From the NCBI RefSeq assembly GCF_020034665.1, contig NZ_JAIQDI010000001.1, positions 2,790,001 to 2,854,000 of the forward strand: 64,000 bases of DNA, in the 5' to 3' direction. A program made the translations under genes and the position numbers. Origin of the DNA: Niabella beijingensis (GTDB taxonomy: Bacteria; Bacteroidota; Bacteroidia; Chitinophagales; Chitinophagaceae). The notes below the pieces were generated by a model. The model worked only from the letters and a program-made list of their open reading frames with translations, ran no database searches and had not been told where the DNA came from. Shown here piece by piece: positions 1 to 8,821 of this stretch. Numbering within the stretch: the first letter of the stretch is position 1; the number at the start of each line of letters is the position of its first letter.

Positions 1-124
1 TGCTCAAAGGCATGGAATGCTGCTTCGCTTCCTTCATTGATGTAAATGAGTTGTGTAACAAATATCATTCGGGCATTTGTATAATCGCATGTTTAAGACC
101 TCCCGGACCGGTGAAAGGCACTTT
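1..124. other. Window edge, no confident gene
   Basis: The plus-strand frame starting at base 3 stays open to a TAG at 126-128 and could be the 3' end of a gene that begins outside the window. Its roughly 41 residues (Cys-rich, no recognisable motif) do not look like a conserved protein. All minus-strand frames contain stops. I cannot assign anything here. Confidence 0.3.
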
Positions 125-1075
125 TTAGAGCTCTTTTACCACATTGCTGATGATCTGGGGCCGGCCCAGGGTGTAGTAATGAAGTACGGGCACCCCGTTT
201 TTTTTCAGGTCTTTTGATTGCATCAGCAGCCATTCTGTACCCACTTTTTCTACATCTTCATTGCTTCTGCATTTCATCATCTCCTTTGAAAGATCTGTCG
301 GCAGATCGATATGGAAGGTTTTGGGAAGCACATTCAGCTGCTTAAGGGTGTACACGGGTTTCAGACCGGGAATGATCGGAATGGTGATCCCTGCCTTACG
401 GCAGGCATCTTCAAAAGCGTAATATTTTGCATTGTCAAAAAACATCTGGGTCACGATATAATCGGCCCCGGCATCCACCTTGGCTTTAAGATATGCCATG
501 TCGGTTTCCATATTGGGTGCCTCAAAATGCTTTTCGGGATAGGCCGCAACCCCGATGCAAAAATCTGTTTTCTGCGAATTTTTAAGATCCTCTTCCAGGT
601 AGACGCCGTTGTTCAGGTCCACCACCTGTTTTAAGAGATCGATGGCATAAGGGTGGCCATCGGGTTGCGGGATAAAAGCCGTTTCATTTTTGGCCGCATC
701 GCCACGCAAAACCAGTACATTATCAATGCCCAGGTAATTCAGGTTGATCAGCGCATCCTCGGTTTCACTAACACTGAATCCGCCACAGATCAGGTGCGGA
801 ACGGTGTCTACATTGTATTTATTCATAATAGCGGCACAGATGCTTTCTGTTCCCGGCCGCTTGCGTACGATCACCTTTTTAAAACTCCCGTCTGCATTTT
901 TTTTGAAAATATGCTCGCTTCTGTGGTAGGTGACATTGATGAAAGCAGGTTTGTACTCCATTAAAGGATCCAAATGGTCGTAAAGCGCTTCAATGCCCTT
1001 TCCTTTCAGCGGGGGAAGTATTTCAAAAGAGATCAATGTATCTTTTGCATTCTTAATATGGTCGATCACCTTCAT
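125..1075 (-). CDS. metF: Methylenetetrahydrofolate reductase (MetF)
   Basis: 316-residue cytosolic flavoprotein that reduces 5,10-methylene-THF to 5-methyl-THF, the methyl donor for methionine synthesis. It opens with a typical MTHFR strand (SFEILPPLKG), followed by INVTYHRSEH, the FAD-site stretch LVLRGDAA, GVAAYPEKH, and DYIVTQMFFDN, covering the whole TIM-barrel fold. The length is normal for the short bacterial enzyme without a regulatory domain. I use the ATG at 1075. An in-frame TTG nine bases upstream overlaps the promoter box and is unlikely. It is divergent from lptB; no metH is visible. Confidence 0.95.
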   Translation of the reverse strand: MKVIDHIKNAKDTLISFEILPPLKGKGIEALYDHLDPLMEYKPAFINVTYHRSEHIFKKNADGSFKKVIVRKRPGTESICAAIMNKYNVDTVPHLICGGFSVSETEDALINLNYLGIDNVLVLRGDAAKNETAFIPQPDGHPYAIDLLKQVVDLNNGVYLEEDLKNSQKTDFCIGVAAYPEKHFEAPNMETDMAYLKAKVDAGADYIVTQMFFDNAKYYAFEDACRKAGITIPIIPGLKPVYTLKQLNVLPKTFHIDLPTDLSKEMMKCRSNEDVEKVGTEWLLMQSKDLKKNGVPVLHYYTLGRPQIISNVVKEL

Positions 1076-1081
1076 AGGCTG

Positions 1082-1089
1082 CAAAACTA
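1082..1089 (-). promoter_or_regulatory. -7 promoter box of metF
   Basis: On the minus strand this reads TAGTTTTG, matching the Bacteroidota -7 consensus TAnnTTTG. Exactly six bases separate it from the metF ATG, so the transcript would have almost no leader. Confidence 0.55.
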
Positions 1090-1229
1090 ATGGAAAGATG
1101 CCAGTAATGAACGGCTGTTGCGATTAGCTGTCGGCCGTTAGCCATTAACTGTCAGCCATCCGGCCCGGGACTTCAGATTTGGGTGTCATTATTTAACGAA
1201 GCCCACAGCAAATAATGTGGAAGCTTTCT

Positions 1230-1237
1230 TATTTTTG
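1230..1237 (+). promoter_or_regulatory. -7 promoter box of lptB
   Basis: TATTTTTG matches TAnnTTTG and lies six bases before the ATG at 1244. This spacing, shared with metF and others, is the reason for choosing that start. Confidence 0.5.
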
Positions 1238-1243
1238 CCAGAT

Positions 1244-2035
1244 ATGTTGATGAAAATACATACCAGGGACCTGGTGAAGCGCTACGGGGAGCGTACCGTG
1301 GTGAATCATGTTTCCTTTGAAGTAAACCAGGGAGAGATCGTGGGTTTGCTGGGACCGAACGGTGCCGGTAAAACCACCTCGTTTTACCAGGTGGTAGGGC
1401 TGATAAAGCCTGATGAGGGGGATGTATTTTTAAACGACCAGAACATTACCAAGCTGCCCATGTACAAAAGAGCGCAGATGGGCATCGGCTATCTGCCGCA
1501 GGAAGCATCTGTTTTCCGGAAACTGAGCGTGGAAGATAATATTGCCGCTGTGCTGGAAATGACCCGGCTTCCCAAGGCGGAACAAAAAGAAAAGCTGGAA
1601 TCACTTCTGGCTGAGTTCCGCCTGGGGCACGTACGCAAAAGCAATGGCGATGTGTTGAGCGGTGGTGAACGGAGACGGACCGAAATAGCCCGGGCGCTGG
1701 CTGTAGACCCGAAATTCATCCTGCTGGATGAACCGTTTGCGGGGATCGACCCGATCGCTGTGGAGGACATTCAAAGTATTGTTGCCCGTCTGAAATATAA
1801 GAATATCGGTATCCTGATAACGGATCATAATGTGAACGAAACCCTTTCCATTTGCGACCGGGCCTACCTGCTGATTGACGGAAAAATATTTGAACGGGGA
1901 ACTGCCGAAGAACTGGCCGCCAACGAACAGGTACGCCGGTTGTACCTGGGACGGAACTTTGAACTGAAGCGGAAAGATTACCTGCATGAAGAGGCCTTTC
2001 AAAATGCCAGCAAATCGGCATCTTCTTCCGAATGA
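1244..2035 (+). CDS. lptB: LPS export ABC transporter ATPase (LptB)
   Basis: 263-residue ABC ATPase that powers extraction of lipopolysaccharide from the inner membrane with LptF/G. Visible motifs are Walker [10 protein letters not shown], a Q-loop in [10 protein letters not shown], signature LSGGERRR, Walker B with D-loop ([12 protein letters not shown]) and the H-loop region (ITDHNV). The [12 protein letters not shown] and [12 protein letters not shown] stretches are typical of LptB rather than other ABC ATPases. A GTG at 1217 would extend the protein but lies upstream of the promoter box. ATG 1250 is an alternative. The partner lptC is at 3389-4051; lptF/G are not in the window. Confidence 0.93.
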   Translation: MLMKIHTRDLVKRYGERTVVNHVSFEVNQGEIVGLLGPNGAGKTTSFYQVVGLIKPDEGDVFLNDQNITKLPMYKRAQMGIGYLPQEASVFRKLSVEDNIAAVLEMTRLPKAEQKEKLESLLAEFRLGHVRKSNGDVLSGGERRRTEIARALAVDPKFILLDEPFAGIDPIAVEDIQSIVARLKYKNIGILITDHNVNETLSICDRAYLLIDGKIFERGTAEELAANEQVRRLYLGRNFELKRKDYLHEEAFQNASKSASSSE

Positions 2036-2054
2036 TTTACAAACCACTGAAGTA

Positions 2055-2330
2055 TTAAGCTTCTTCTTCCGGTTCTTCCAGTTTATTGTCTTTTGAAAAT
2101 TGATTCCGGTATTCCGTAAACTTGCTGATGACCATATCAATCTGCTCCATTGCCGCATCAATATTCTCATGCACTTCGGGGAGGCTTTGATCCAGTAATC
2201 CCACCCCCAGATTGATGTTCTCCGCTTCGATCTGGGAGATCTTTTTCAGTACAGAAGTTTCGCTGTTTTTCAGATCGTCCAGTTCCCGCAGGATCTTGTC
2301 CATTGCGGTTAATTTTTCTCTTTTGTCCAT
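2055..2330 (-). CDS. Small acidic coiled-coil protein, unknown
   Basis: 91 residues, starting MDKREKL after an AGGA. Charged heptad-like segments (ILRELDDLKNSETSVLKKISQIEAE) suggest one or two coiled coils, and the tail is very acidic (EEPEEEA). There is no signal peptide or membrane segment, so it is probably cytosolic. An ATG at 2369 would add 13 residues. It converges with lptB, leaving 19 bp between them. I do not recognise the family and assign no function. Confidence 0.7.
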   Translation of the reverse strand: MDKREKLTAMDKILRELDDLKNSETSVLKKISQIEAENINLGVGLLDQSLPEVHENIDAAMEQIDMVISKFTEYRNQFSKDNKLEEPEEEA

Positions 2331-2480
2331 AGTCCTGTTTTTAATGGTGAATGATTGAAGGAAATGCATTAACTCCTTAAAACAGAATCAAACATTGTGC
2401 AAGACTATCATTTTGCATATGCTTTTGCGTTTCTTTTACACATAGGATGAATTCCGGTGCAAAAAAATGGAATAAAAAGG

Positions 2481-3305
2481 CTAATTATCTAAAAAAAGGT
2501 CGGTATATAGCGGACCCCCGGGGTTAATAGCATAGTTATCAAAGCTGGCGATCCCTTCCGCTTCTAATACTTCTTCATCCAGGAAACAATTGCCGGTGCA
2601 GCTGCCTGCTTGCTTTTGCAGTATATAAAATGCGGCATCGGCAACGATCTGGGGGGTACGGCTCATATTAGCCAGGGCCTGTCCTCCCAGCAGGTTGCGC
2701 ACGGCGGCGGTGTCAATGGTGGTTTTGGGCCACAATGCATTTGCGGCAATGGGAATTGTTTTGAATTCCGCTGCCCAGCCCAGTGTAAGCAGGCTCATAT
2801 TGTATTTGGAAATGGTATAGGCAATATGGGGGCCCAGCCATTTGGGGTTGAGGTTGATTGGTGGCGACAGGGTTAAAATATGCGCATTGGCCGACTTTTT
2901 CAGATGGGGCAATGCTGCCTGTACCATTAAAAAGCTTCCTCTTACATTGATTTCCTGCATCAGGTCATATCTTTTCTGAGGAGTGGAGGCTGTATCTGTT
3001 AAGGAGATGGCAGAAGCATTGTTCACCACAACGTCGATGCCGCCAAAAGCGGTAACAGCTTCAGCCATTACTTTTTTCACCTGCTCCTCCTCCCTTACAT
3101 CACAGGCTACCGGCAGCGCTTTTCCACCGGCCGCCTCAATTTCTTCAGCAGCGGAATAAATAGTGCCGCCCAGTTTTTCATTTTCCACTACGGATTTGGC
3201 AGCAACCACAATATTGGCGCCGGCCGCGGCCAGTTTTAAAGCAATGGCTTTTCCGATGCCGCGGGTGGCCCCGGAAATAACAACGGTTTTGTCTTTAAAA
3301 ATCAT
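2481..3305 (-). CDS. Short-chain dehydrogenase/reductase
   Basis: 274-residue NAD(P)-dependent oxidoreductase of the classical SDR fold. The cofactor motif is SGATRGIG (TGxxxGIG type) at about residues 10-17, then CDVREE, the NNAS motif, and a YxxxK catalytic pair in AYTISKYN. The serine position falls in the LTLSPP segment. LSPPINLNPKW and the LDEEVL tail resemble the HSDL2/citronellal-dehydrogenase-like subgroup. That subgroup is known from lipid or terpenoid oxidation, but the substrate here is unknown. It lies 83 bp downstream of lptC on the same strand. Confidence 0.85.
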   Translation of the reverse strand: MIFKDKTVVISGATRGIGKAIALKLAAAGANIVVAAKSVVENEKLGGTIYSAAEEIEAAGGKALPVACDVREEEQVKKVMAEAVTAFGGIDVVVNNASAISLTDTASTPQKRYDLMQEINVRGSFLMVQAALPHLKKSANAHILTLSPPINLNPKWLGPHIAYTISKYNMSLLTLGWAAEFKTIPIAANALWPKTTIDTAAVRNLLGGQALANMSRTPQIVADAAFYILQKQAGSCTGNCFLDEEVLEAEGIASFDNYAINPGGPLYTDLFLDN

Positions 3306-3388
3306 AATGAAAAATACAAAATCAGCGGCACTCTATTGTAAAAGGCGGGAAGAATCTTTAATAAACATTAAACGCGCAGCGATAGTGG

Positions 3389-4051
3389 TCACCGTTTTGG
3401 AGCGCCGGCTGAATCAGGGGCTGTTACTTTGCCGGTTGAATCAGGGGTTGTGGTTTTGCCGGCCGAATCTGTTGCTCCAGCAGATGGTTTTTGTCCCGGA
3501 AGGCCGTCTGACAGGCTTGTTCCGCGACCGTGCCCGTTCAGAAAGGTGCGCTCCTTCAGATCCTGGGTCGCTATCAGACCGTCATCCCCCTGAAGGCGGT
3601 CACCATTTGAAGATACAAACCGTGCCGGCTTGTGTGTGTAAAATCGTTCTTTGTTCTGGTCCCACCAAAGGTCCTGGCAATAGAGGGTATCCCCTTTTAA
3701 GGTAACCACCCGTACACTGTCCCGGAGGTAGACCATCTCAATGGACTCCATATACTTCCCGTATTTGCTGTCCAGTTTGCTTTCAATCCGGGCACTGTCA
3801 TTGTAAAAGTCGACATGCAGGGTTTTGGGGAATTCGGTATAAACAGTATCCGCCTGTACCCGTAGCATTATCGGAGCTGTTAATTTTGCTTTTACCTTTC
3901 CTCCCTGCGACAGATAGCTTTCCACTTTTAGGGCCTGGTCGGTCATGGAAACTTTTTTGTTCAGGGCATTGATCTCTTCCTCTGTGTTTTCACATGCGAT
4001 GAGCAGCAGTAATACTGCGGAGAACAGGATATTGTGTAAACGTAGCTTCAA
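3389..4051 (-). CDS. lptC: LPS export periplasmic lipoprotein LptC
   Basis: 220-residue lipoprotein with a lipobox (LLIAC) at about residues 16-20. It is followed by an LptC/OstA-like beta-jellyroll (VKAKLTAPIML, FYNDSARIESKLDSKYG, DTLYCQDLWWDQ). In the family it receives LPS from LptBFG and passes it to the LptA bridge. The C-terminal 35 residues are low-complexity and built of three DSxGK/A-TxP units, not part of the known fold. It sits downstream of an outer-membrane protein gene and coaX, an arrangement often seen in Bacteroidota. Confidence 0.85.
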   Translation of the reverse strand: MKLRLHNILFSAVLLLLIACENTEEEINALNKKVSMTDQALKVESYLSQGGKVKAKLTAPIMLRVQADTVYTEFPKTLHVDFYNDSARIESKLDSKYGKYMESIEMVYLRDSVRVVTLKGDTLYCQDLWWDQNKERFYTHKPARFVSSNGDRLQGDDGLIATQDLKERTFLNGHGRGTSLSDGLPGQKPSAGATDSAGKTTTPDSTGKVTAPDSAGAPKR

Positions 4052-4110
4052 GAAATCGGTTTACTGCAAAAGTAATGCAAATCGCCGGATGAAATTTTTA
4101 CCGCGGAAGA

Positions 4111-5517
4111 TCACCGGTCTCCGTTACGGCGTTTACCAAACCACAGATCGGTTAAGGAGAATCCCAGGGAGATCCGGTACATGTTTTCCTGCAGCGGGCT
4201 GTTACTGTTTCCGCGTTTAATGTACTCCAGTCCGAGGTTGATAATGGTAAACTGGTCCCTTGCCTGTTGGTTATAGTTGCCCAGTGGTAACCCGATACCT
4301 GCCGTGACGCCATAGAGCGGCAATTGCTGTCCGCGGAGTTTTATATAATCAGGCCCTGTAAAAAAGCCCAGCCGGTAATATACATGGCTGAGGTAATTCT
4401 TTTTTCCCACAGGGCTGAACTCTGCTCCTACTTTCAGCTTCCAGTTGCTGGCAACTGCTGTATCAGGCAGGTTATTTTCCCGGTAGTTCTGCCAGTTGGT
4501 AGTGGTGAAATCGGCTCCGAAAAGCCATCCGGCTTCATTCGGTGTCTGCATTTTCTGCAGGATAAAGCCCGCTGTAACATTGGTGGGATAGATGATGCTT
4601 CCCGATTGATAATCACTGAAAGAGACGGTATCTGCGATCCCGTTTGCATTATTGATCGCACTGGATGTCAAAGCGGTGCTGGTATTTATTTTCTGCTGCC
4701 AGTTACCATAGGCCCCGATACCCAGGTACAGGTTATCTTTCAGCTTTCCCTGGTATTGGATTCCCGCGTCTGCATAGATCCCCCCCAGGGAGGTCTTTGT
4801 ATCCCATACACCCTGGGAATAAAGTGTGGAATCGTTGAAAAGACTTCTTTTCCGCGAATAATCTTTAGAGCCGAACAAATAGCCGCCGTTCACCCCCAGG
4901 CTCAGATAGTGGTTTTTGCCCATTGCAAATTTTACACCTGTTCCCAGTGATGCCAGGTAGGCGCCACCGGATCCTTCAAAGACCGTGGTTGCAGAATCGA
5001 TGAACTCCCCGGTATTTTCATCCCGCAGCGGACCGCTGTTCTGGATCTTATAAACGATCCTGTTCAGTGGCCGCAGGCCAAAAGCCATACCCCAATTGCG
5101 GCGAAGAGGTACGCCAACAGATACACGATTGAAAATCAAGTTGCTGGAGGTGAACCGGGATTGTGCCGATTTATCGATGAGGGTACGCCCCGTTCCTTCA
5201 ATGCCGATGTCGAGGATGGCCCGCCCCAGTAACTGTTTCCGGGTCCCTTTTTCCGTAATGGACTGGAAAAAAGAGTAAGACGCCGGGTTGGCATAGTTGA
5301 CGGAGGAATAGCTGTTATATGCTGCGGAAACACCACCCATGCCCCTACTGGTGGCACTGGAGGAGGAAATTTCGTCTCCCAGGCCATATCTTGAGTAGGG
5401 AGAGTTATCCTGGGCAGTTGCAATAAAACAGGTTCCGGTAAAACAAATTGCAGCAGCAATACGTTTTATTACAAACGCGTCCAATTTTCTAAGCGTTGTT
5501 GACTTCACTAATAGCAT
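4111..5517 (-). CDS. Outer-membrane beta-barrel protein, unknown role
   Basis: 468 residues with a signal peptide (hydrophobic stretch ending ATAQ, about residues 20-36). The mature protein starts DNSPYSRYGLGD and contains RGMGGVS and VNYANPASY, which are typical of Bacteroidota FadL/PorV-like barrels. Alternating amphipathic strands follow, with an aromatic C-terminus. The start at 5517 overlaps coaX by 29 bp; a GTG at 5508 is a possible alternative. It sits between coaX and lptC, but that gives no specific function. Confidence 0.75.
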   Translation of the reverse strand: MLLVKSTTLRKLDAFVIKRIAAAICFTGTCFIATAQDNSPYSRYGLGDEISSSSATSRGMGGVSAAYNSYSSVNYANPASYSFFQSITEKGTRKQLLGRAILDIGIEGTGRTLIDKSAQSRFTSSNLIFNRVSVGVPLRRNWGMAFGLRPLNRIVYKIQNSGPLRDENTGEFIDSATTVFEGSGGAYLASLGTGVKFAMGKNHYLSLGVNGGYLFGSKDYSRKRSLFNDSTLYSQGVWDTKTSLGGIYADAGIQYQGKLKDNLYLGIGAYGNWQQKINTSTALTSSAINNANGIADTVSFSDYQSGSIIYPTNVTAGFILQKMQTPNEAGWLFGADFTTTNWQNYRENNLPDTAVASNWKLKVGAEFSPVGKKNYLSHVYYRLGFFTGPDYIKLRGQQLPLYGVTAGIGLPLGNYNQQARDQFTIINLGLEYIKRGNSNSPLQENMYRISLGFSLTDLWFGKRRNGDR

Positions 5518-6217
5518 ATAGGCCTTTAAATATTAATTCAGGGTCGGCAAATATCCTGCTTTTCAGGTGTGATGCCAAATGTTGCAAATCTCCGCCGGTT
5601 AATACCACGTTAAAGTTGTCGAATTTTTCCTCATAAGCGGCGATAAATCCGTCCAGTTCATAGGCCATTCCCAGGACCACGCCCGACAGAATATTGGTTT
5701 CCGTATCGTATCCCATCAATGGAAGATCGGCCTTGGGGGCGATCAGCGGCAGTTTTGCCGTGTAATATTGCAGTGATTTAAGCCGCATTTCCAGACCGGG
5801 GGAGATGGATCCGCCCACCAGTTCTTTGTATTTATTCACAAAATTGAGGGTGATACAGGTTCCTAACCCTATCAGCAGCAGGTTTTTATCCGGATAGAAG
5901 TGCACACCTCCCGCAGCAAGCGCCAGCCGGTCGGCACCGATTTTTTCCGGTTTTCCTACAGGAGTGGTAACCGGAAGGCGGGAAAGATGGTTGAGCAGGT
6001 GAAAGCGGGTATGGTCTTTCAACACCGTTTCGATCTCCGCATTATGGTTGATAACGGACGATAAAATGGATTTTTCCGGTTTGTATGTTTCGATCAGGGA
6101 CCGGATGGTTGCTGTTGTATCGTCCTGCAGGTGCAGGATCTTTTCAATTTCGCTCCCTTTAAAGACGGCAACTTTTTTCCTGGTATTGCCAAAATCAAAA
6201 CAAAGTGTGGTAGACAT
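5489..6217 (-). CDS. coaX: Type III pantothenate kinase (CoaX)
   Basis: 242-residue ATP-dependent kinase that phosphorylates pantothenate in the first step of CoA synthesis. It belongs to the ASKHA fold: the N-terminal phosphate motif is CFDFGNTRKK, the active-site segment KIGADRLALAAG carries the conserved Asp and Arg, and GTCITLNFVN and GGSISPGLEMR follow. The start MSTTLCFDFGNT at 6217 places the DxGNT motif in its usual position; an upstream ATG at 6286 gives a non-family extension. It is co-directional with the outer-membrane protein and lptC genes. Confidence 0.93.
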   Translation of the reverse strand: MSTTLCFDFGNTRKKVAVFKGSEIEKILHLQDDTTATIRSLIETYKPEKSILSSVINHNAEIETVLKDHTRFHLLNHLSRLPVTTPVGKPEKIGADRLALAAGGVHFYPDKNLLLIGLGTCITLNFVNKYKELVGGSISPGLEMRLKSLQYYTAKLPLIAPKADLPLMGYDTETNILSGVVLGMAYELDGFIAAYEEKFDNFNVVLTGGDLQHLASHLKSRIFADPELIFKGLYAISEVNNA

Positions 6218-6296
6218 AATGTGCAAGTAAATAAAAAATAAGGAACTTTTTCGCTGTGTACATAAATCGGCAGCAGACAGGACCATGTGAGCGCTG

Positions 6297-6935
6297 CTAT
6301 TTTATATCAAATCCGCTCAGGTTTTTAAAATGACCGTTCATTTGTATCCTTTGTTTCAACTGATTCATTTGTTCAAAAACAGGTAAGGTTTTTTCAAAAT
6401 GCCGTTTCAGGTATTCCTGGCGCTGCCGCTCGCGGGTCAGCTGTAAAAATTCATACTCCTCATAAATGGTCAGTCCTGAATGATGGGCGATATCATATGC
6501 GGTTAAAAGATTTTCCTGTTTTTTAAAATCTTTTTTTACCTGTAAATAATTGTGCAGTGCCCGCATCTGCTGTACCAGCAACTGCATTACCCGGGGATTT
6601 CCCTTCCGGTCGTTCTCCGGGTAATTGACAATGGCGCCGGAATAAAGTTTTTCCGGGATCTCTTTGATCACTTCCAGGATCCGGAACAGGTCACCCCCGC
6701 GTGTTTTTATATCCATTTCCCCGTTTTCATAAACCGTGGCAATTTCTTCCACATATACCAGTGAACCCCATTCCTGCAGTTTATCATCCATTACCACCGG
6801 AATCCCAAATGGCTTTTTTGATGTTGCCGATTCCTGGATCAACTGTTTGTAACGAGGCTCAAAAATATGAAGGTTGAGCCGTTCTTCAGGAAAAACAACA
6901 ATGGACAAAGGAAATATCGGGATGAAATTTGTCAT
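6297..6935 (-). CDS. LON substrate-binding-domain protein
   Basis: 212 residues matching the N-terminal (substrate-recognition) domain of Lon protease without its ATPase or protease domains. Markers are FIPIFPLSIVVFP, LNLHIFEPRYKQL, FGIPVV, and GSLVYVEEIATV. Stand-alone LON-domain proteins are widespread and their role is not established. I use the ATG at 6935. The extension to a TTG at 6941 overlaps the promoter box. It is followed at 79 bp by coaX on the same strand. Confidence 0.85.
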   Translation of the reverse strand: MTNFIPIFPLSIVVFPEERLNLHIFEPRYKQLIQESATSKKPFGIPVVMDDKLQEWGSLVYVEEIATVYENGEMDIKTRGGDLFRILEVIKEIPEKLYSGAIVNYPENDRKGNPRVMQLLVQQMRALHNYLQVKKDFKKQENLLTAYDIAHHSGLTIYEEYEFLQLTRERQRQEYLKRHFEKTLPVFEQMNQLKQRIQMNGHFKNLSGFDIK

Positions 6936-6938
6936 ACC

Positions 6939-6946
6939 CAAAGGTA
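6939..6946 (-). promoter_or_regulatory. -7 promoter box of the LON-domain gene
   Basis: Reads TACCTTTG on the minus strand, three bases before the ATG. Transcription would start at or beside the start codon. Confidence 0.45.
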
Positions 6947-7060
6947 AAGATTATGAATTTTATGATTATCGGCTTAAGCACCCAGCCGCCAGTCATCCGC
7001 TGCCTGCGGTTAGTTGCAGCTTAATATTTGGCTGACGCTTGCTTTGCTTCCGTTGTTCCG

Positions 7061-7068
7061 TATTTTAG
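7061..7068 (+). promoter_or_regulatory. -7-like box of meaB
   Basis: TATTTTAG, one mismatch to TAnnTTTG, six bases before the ATG at 7075. The spacing is the same as for metF and lptB. Confidence 0.35.
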
Positions 7069-7074
7069 CATTAT

Positions 7075-7980
7075 ATGTGGAATTTGCTGTTAAACGAAGT
7101 GGCGGCGGGTAATGTAAAAGCCATTGCACGGGCCATCAGCCTGGTTGAGAACGAACAAACGGGCTATGAGACCTTTTTGCAGCAACTGCCCCGGCGTCAG
7201 CTGCCGGTTATCGGTATTACAGGCCCGCCCGGTGCGGGGAAAAGTACCCTGACAGATGCGCTGATCGGCCATGCGGTGGGGGAAGGAAAAAGGGTAGCAG
7301 TGGTATGCGTGGACCCATCTTCTCCTTTTCACCTGGGTGCCCTGCTGGGTGATCGTATCCGGCTGAGCAGGTGGTACCTGGAGGAGGCTGTTTTCATCCG
7401 GTCGTTGGCGAGCCGCGGGGCATTGGGGGGACTGAACCCCAAGATCATCGAAATCACAGACCTGTTGAAAGCTGCGCCGTTTGATCTTATTATCGTGGAA
7501 ACGGTGGGCGTAGGACAAAGTGAAATTGAGATTGCCGGCCTGGCGGATGTTACGGTTGTCGTCCTTGTGCCGGAAGGCGGCGACGAGGTGCAAACCATGA
7601 AGGCCGGGCTTATGGAGATCGCCGACATTTTTGTGGTAAACAAAAGCGATCGTCCCGGCGCGGACCTCTTTGTAAAAAATCTGCGGCAAATGCTGGCGCC
7701 GGCATTTGCAAAAAAAGCCGACCCATTGCCGGTCATACCAACAGTAGCGCATGAATCGAAAGGGATTGATGTTTTGTACCAGGAGTTGTTGAAAAAAATA
7801 CAGGATGCCGTGCCGGATGAACGCAACAGCTGGCTGCTGGCGGAAAAAGCGTACCTGCTGATACAAAAAGTGCGCATGCAGGACATTAACCGGCAACAGC
7901 TGAAAGATAAAATAGAAGCGGAGTTAAAGACCGGGGTATTTAACTTATACCGGTTTGTACAGGGTGTATTGAATGGATAG
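7075..7980 (+). CDS. meaB: Methylmalonyl-CoA mutase chaperone GTPase MeaB
   Basis: 301-residue G3E-family P-loop GTPase (MeaB/ArgK) that gates cobalamin loading and protects methylmalonyl-CoA mutase. Walker A is GPPGAGKST (about residues 49-57), then VCVDPSSPF, RIRLSRW, ETVGVGQSE (switch region) and the base-specificity motif NKSD. The helical C-terminal dimerisation segment is present. Length is slightly short of the usual 320-330, mainly at the N-terminus. The mutase genes are not in the window, so the partner cannot be shown here. Confidence 0.93.
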   Translation: MWNLLLNEVAAGNVKAIARAISLVENEQTGYETFLQQLPRRQLPVIGITGPPGAGKSTLTDALIGHAVGEGKRVAVVCVDPSSPFHLGALLGDRIRLSRWYLEEAVFIRSLASRGALGGLNPKIIEITDLLKAAPFDLIIVETVGVGQSEIEIAGLADVTVVVLVPEGGDEVQTMKAGLMEIADIFVVNKSDRPGADLFVKNLRQMLAPAFAKKADPLPVIPTVAHESKGIDVLYQELLKKIQDAVPDERNSWLLAEKAYLLIQKVRMQDINRQQLKDKIEAELKTGVFNLYRFVQGVLNG

Positions 7981-8005
7981 CGGTGGTTGCAGAAGAACGG
8001 GGCTG

Positions 8006-8821
8006 TCAGGTGCTTTGCAGGTGATTCTGGAGGCCAACAGGAGCAATGATCAGTTTTTGTGATATGGACCGCTGGAGCAGTTCATTGTTTAGCAGGACAC
8101 TGTTCCTCTCTTTTTCTTTGTGATAAATGTGGTAGACGATCGCACTGTGCTTCACCACCATTTTTACGATCCCGAGATTAATCAAACGTGCTGCAATTTC
8201 ATTGTCCTCCCTTCCCCATCCCTGGATCTCCTCATTATATCCGTTCACTGCAATCAGGTCTTTTCTCCAGAATGCCATATTGCATCCGCGCAGGTAAAAG
8301 ATATCATCGGCCCGGTGTTTTTTGTAAAGGCGAGTGAGCAAAGGAATCCGCAGTCCGTTGTTTTTATTAAGTGAGCTCCAGCGGAACAGGGAAGCTTTTC
8401 CTTTTTTTAGGGTAAGCAGCCGTTGTGAATAAGAGGCGCTGAGGATCACCCTGCTCCCGGTTGCAAAACTTCCGGGGCGGCTTAATTTCAGATGATCTTC
8501 CACAAACCGCTTGTGAAGAATAAGGTCGCTGTCGATCTGTATCACATAATCATGTTGGGCTCTGGCGATCGCTTTGTTGCGGATACGGGCAAGCTGAAAG
8601 CCTTCATCCGGCTGCCATACATGGAGCAGTGGCACCGGAAAAAGTGGCTGAAACCTTTCAATTAAAAGGCGGGTTTCTGTAGTGGAACCGTCATCTGCAA
8701 TGATCACCTCGTTGGGTAACCGGCTTTGCCGCAGAATACTTTTCAGGCAACACTCCAGCGCTTCCGGCCAGTTGTAGGTGGAAATAATCAGCGAGGCCGT
8801 CGGATAACGTTTACTAATCAT
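8006..8821 (-). CDS. Family 2 glycosyltransferase
   Basis: 271-residue GT-A fold glycosyltransferase. The N-terminal SLIISTYNWPEALE and EVIIADDGSTTET bind the nucleotide sugar, IQIDSDLIL supplies the metal-binding DxD, and GWGREDNEIAARL matches the GT2/GT27 C-terminal galactosyltransferase-like motif. There is no membrane anchor. It is probably a surface-polysaccharide or LPS-core transferase, but donor and acceptor are unknown. It stands alone, with 365 bp of non-coding DNA upstream. Confidence 0.88.
   Translation of the reverse strand: MISKRYPTASLIISTYNWPEALECCLKSILRQSRLPNEVIIADDGSTTETRLLIERFQPLFPVPLLHVWQPDEGFQLARIRNKAIARAQHDYVIQIDSDLILHKRFVEDHLKLSRPGSFATGSRVILSASYSQRLLTLKKGKASLFRWSSLNKNNGLRIPLLTRLYKKHRADDIFYLRGCNMAFWRKDLIAVNGYNEEIQGWGREDNEIAARLINLGIVKMVVKHSAIVYHIYHKEKERNSVLLNNELLQRSISQKLIIAPVGLQNHLQST

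Noticed and set aside
7090..7896. A 268-codon minus-strand open frame opposite meaB
   Set aside because: Antisense to conserved GTPase motifs; composition of a non-coding frame.
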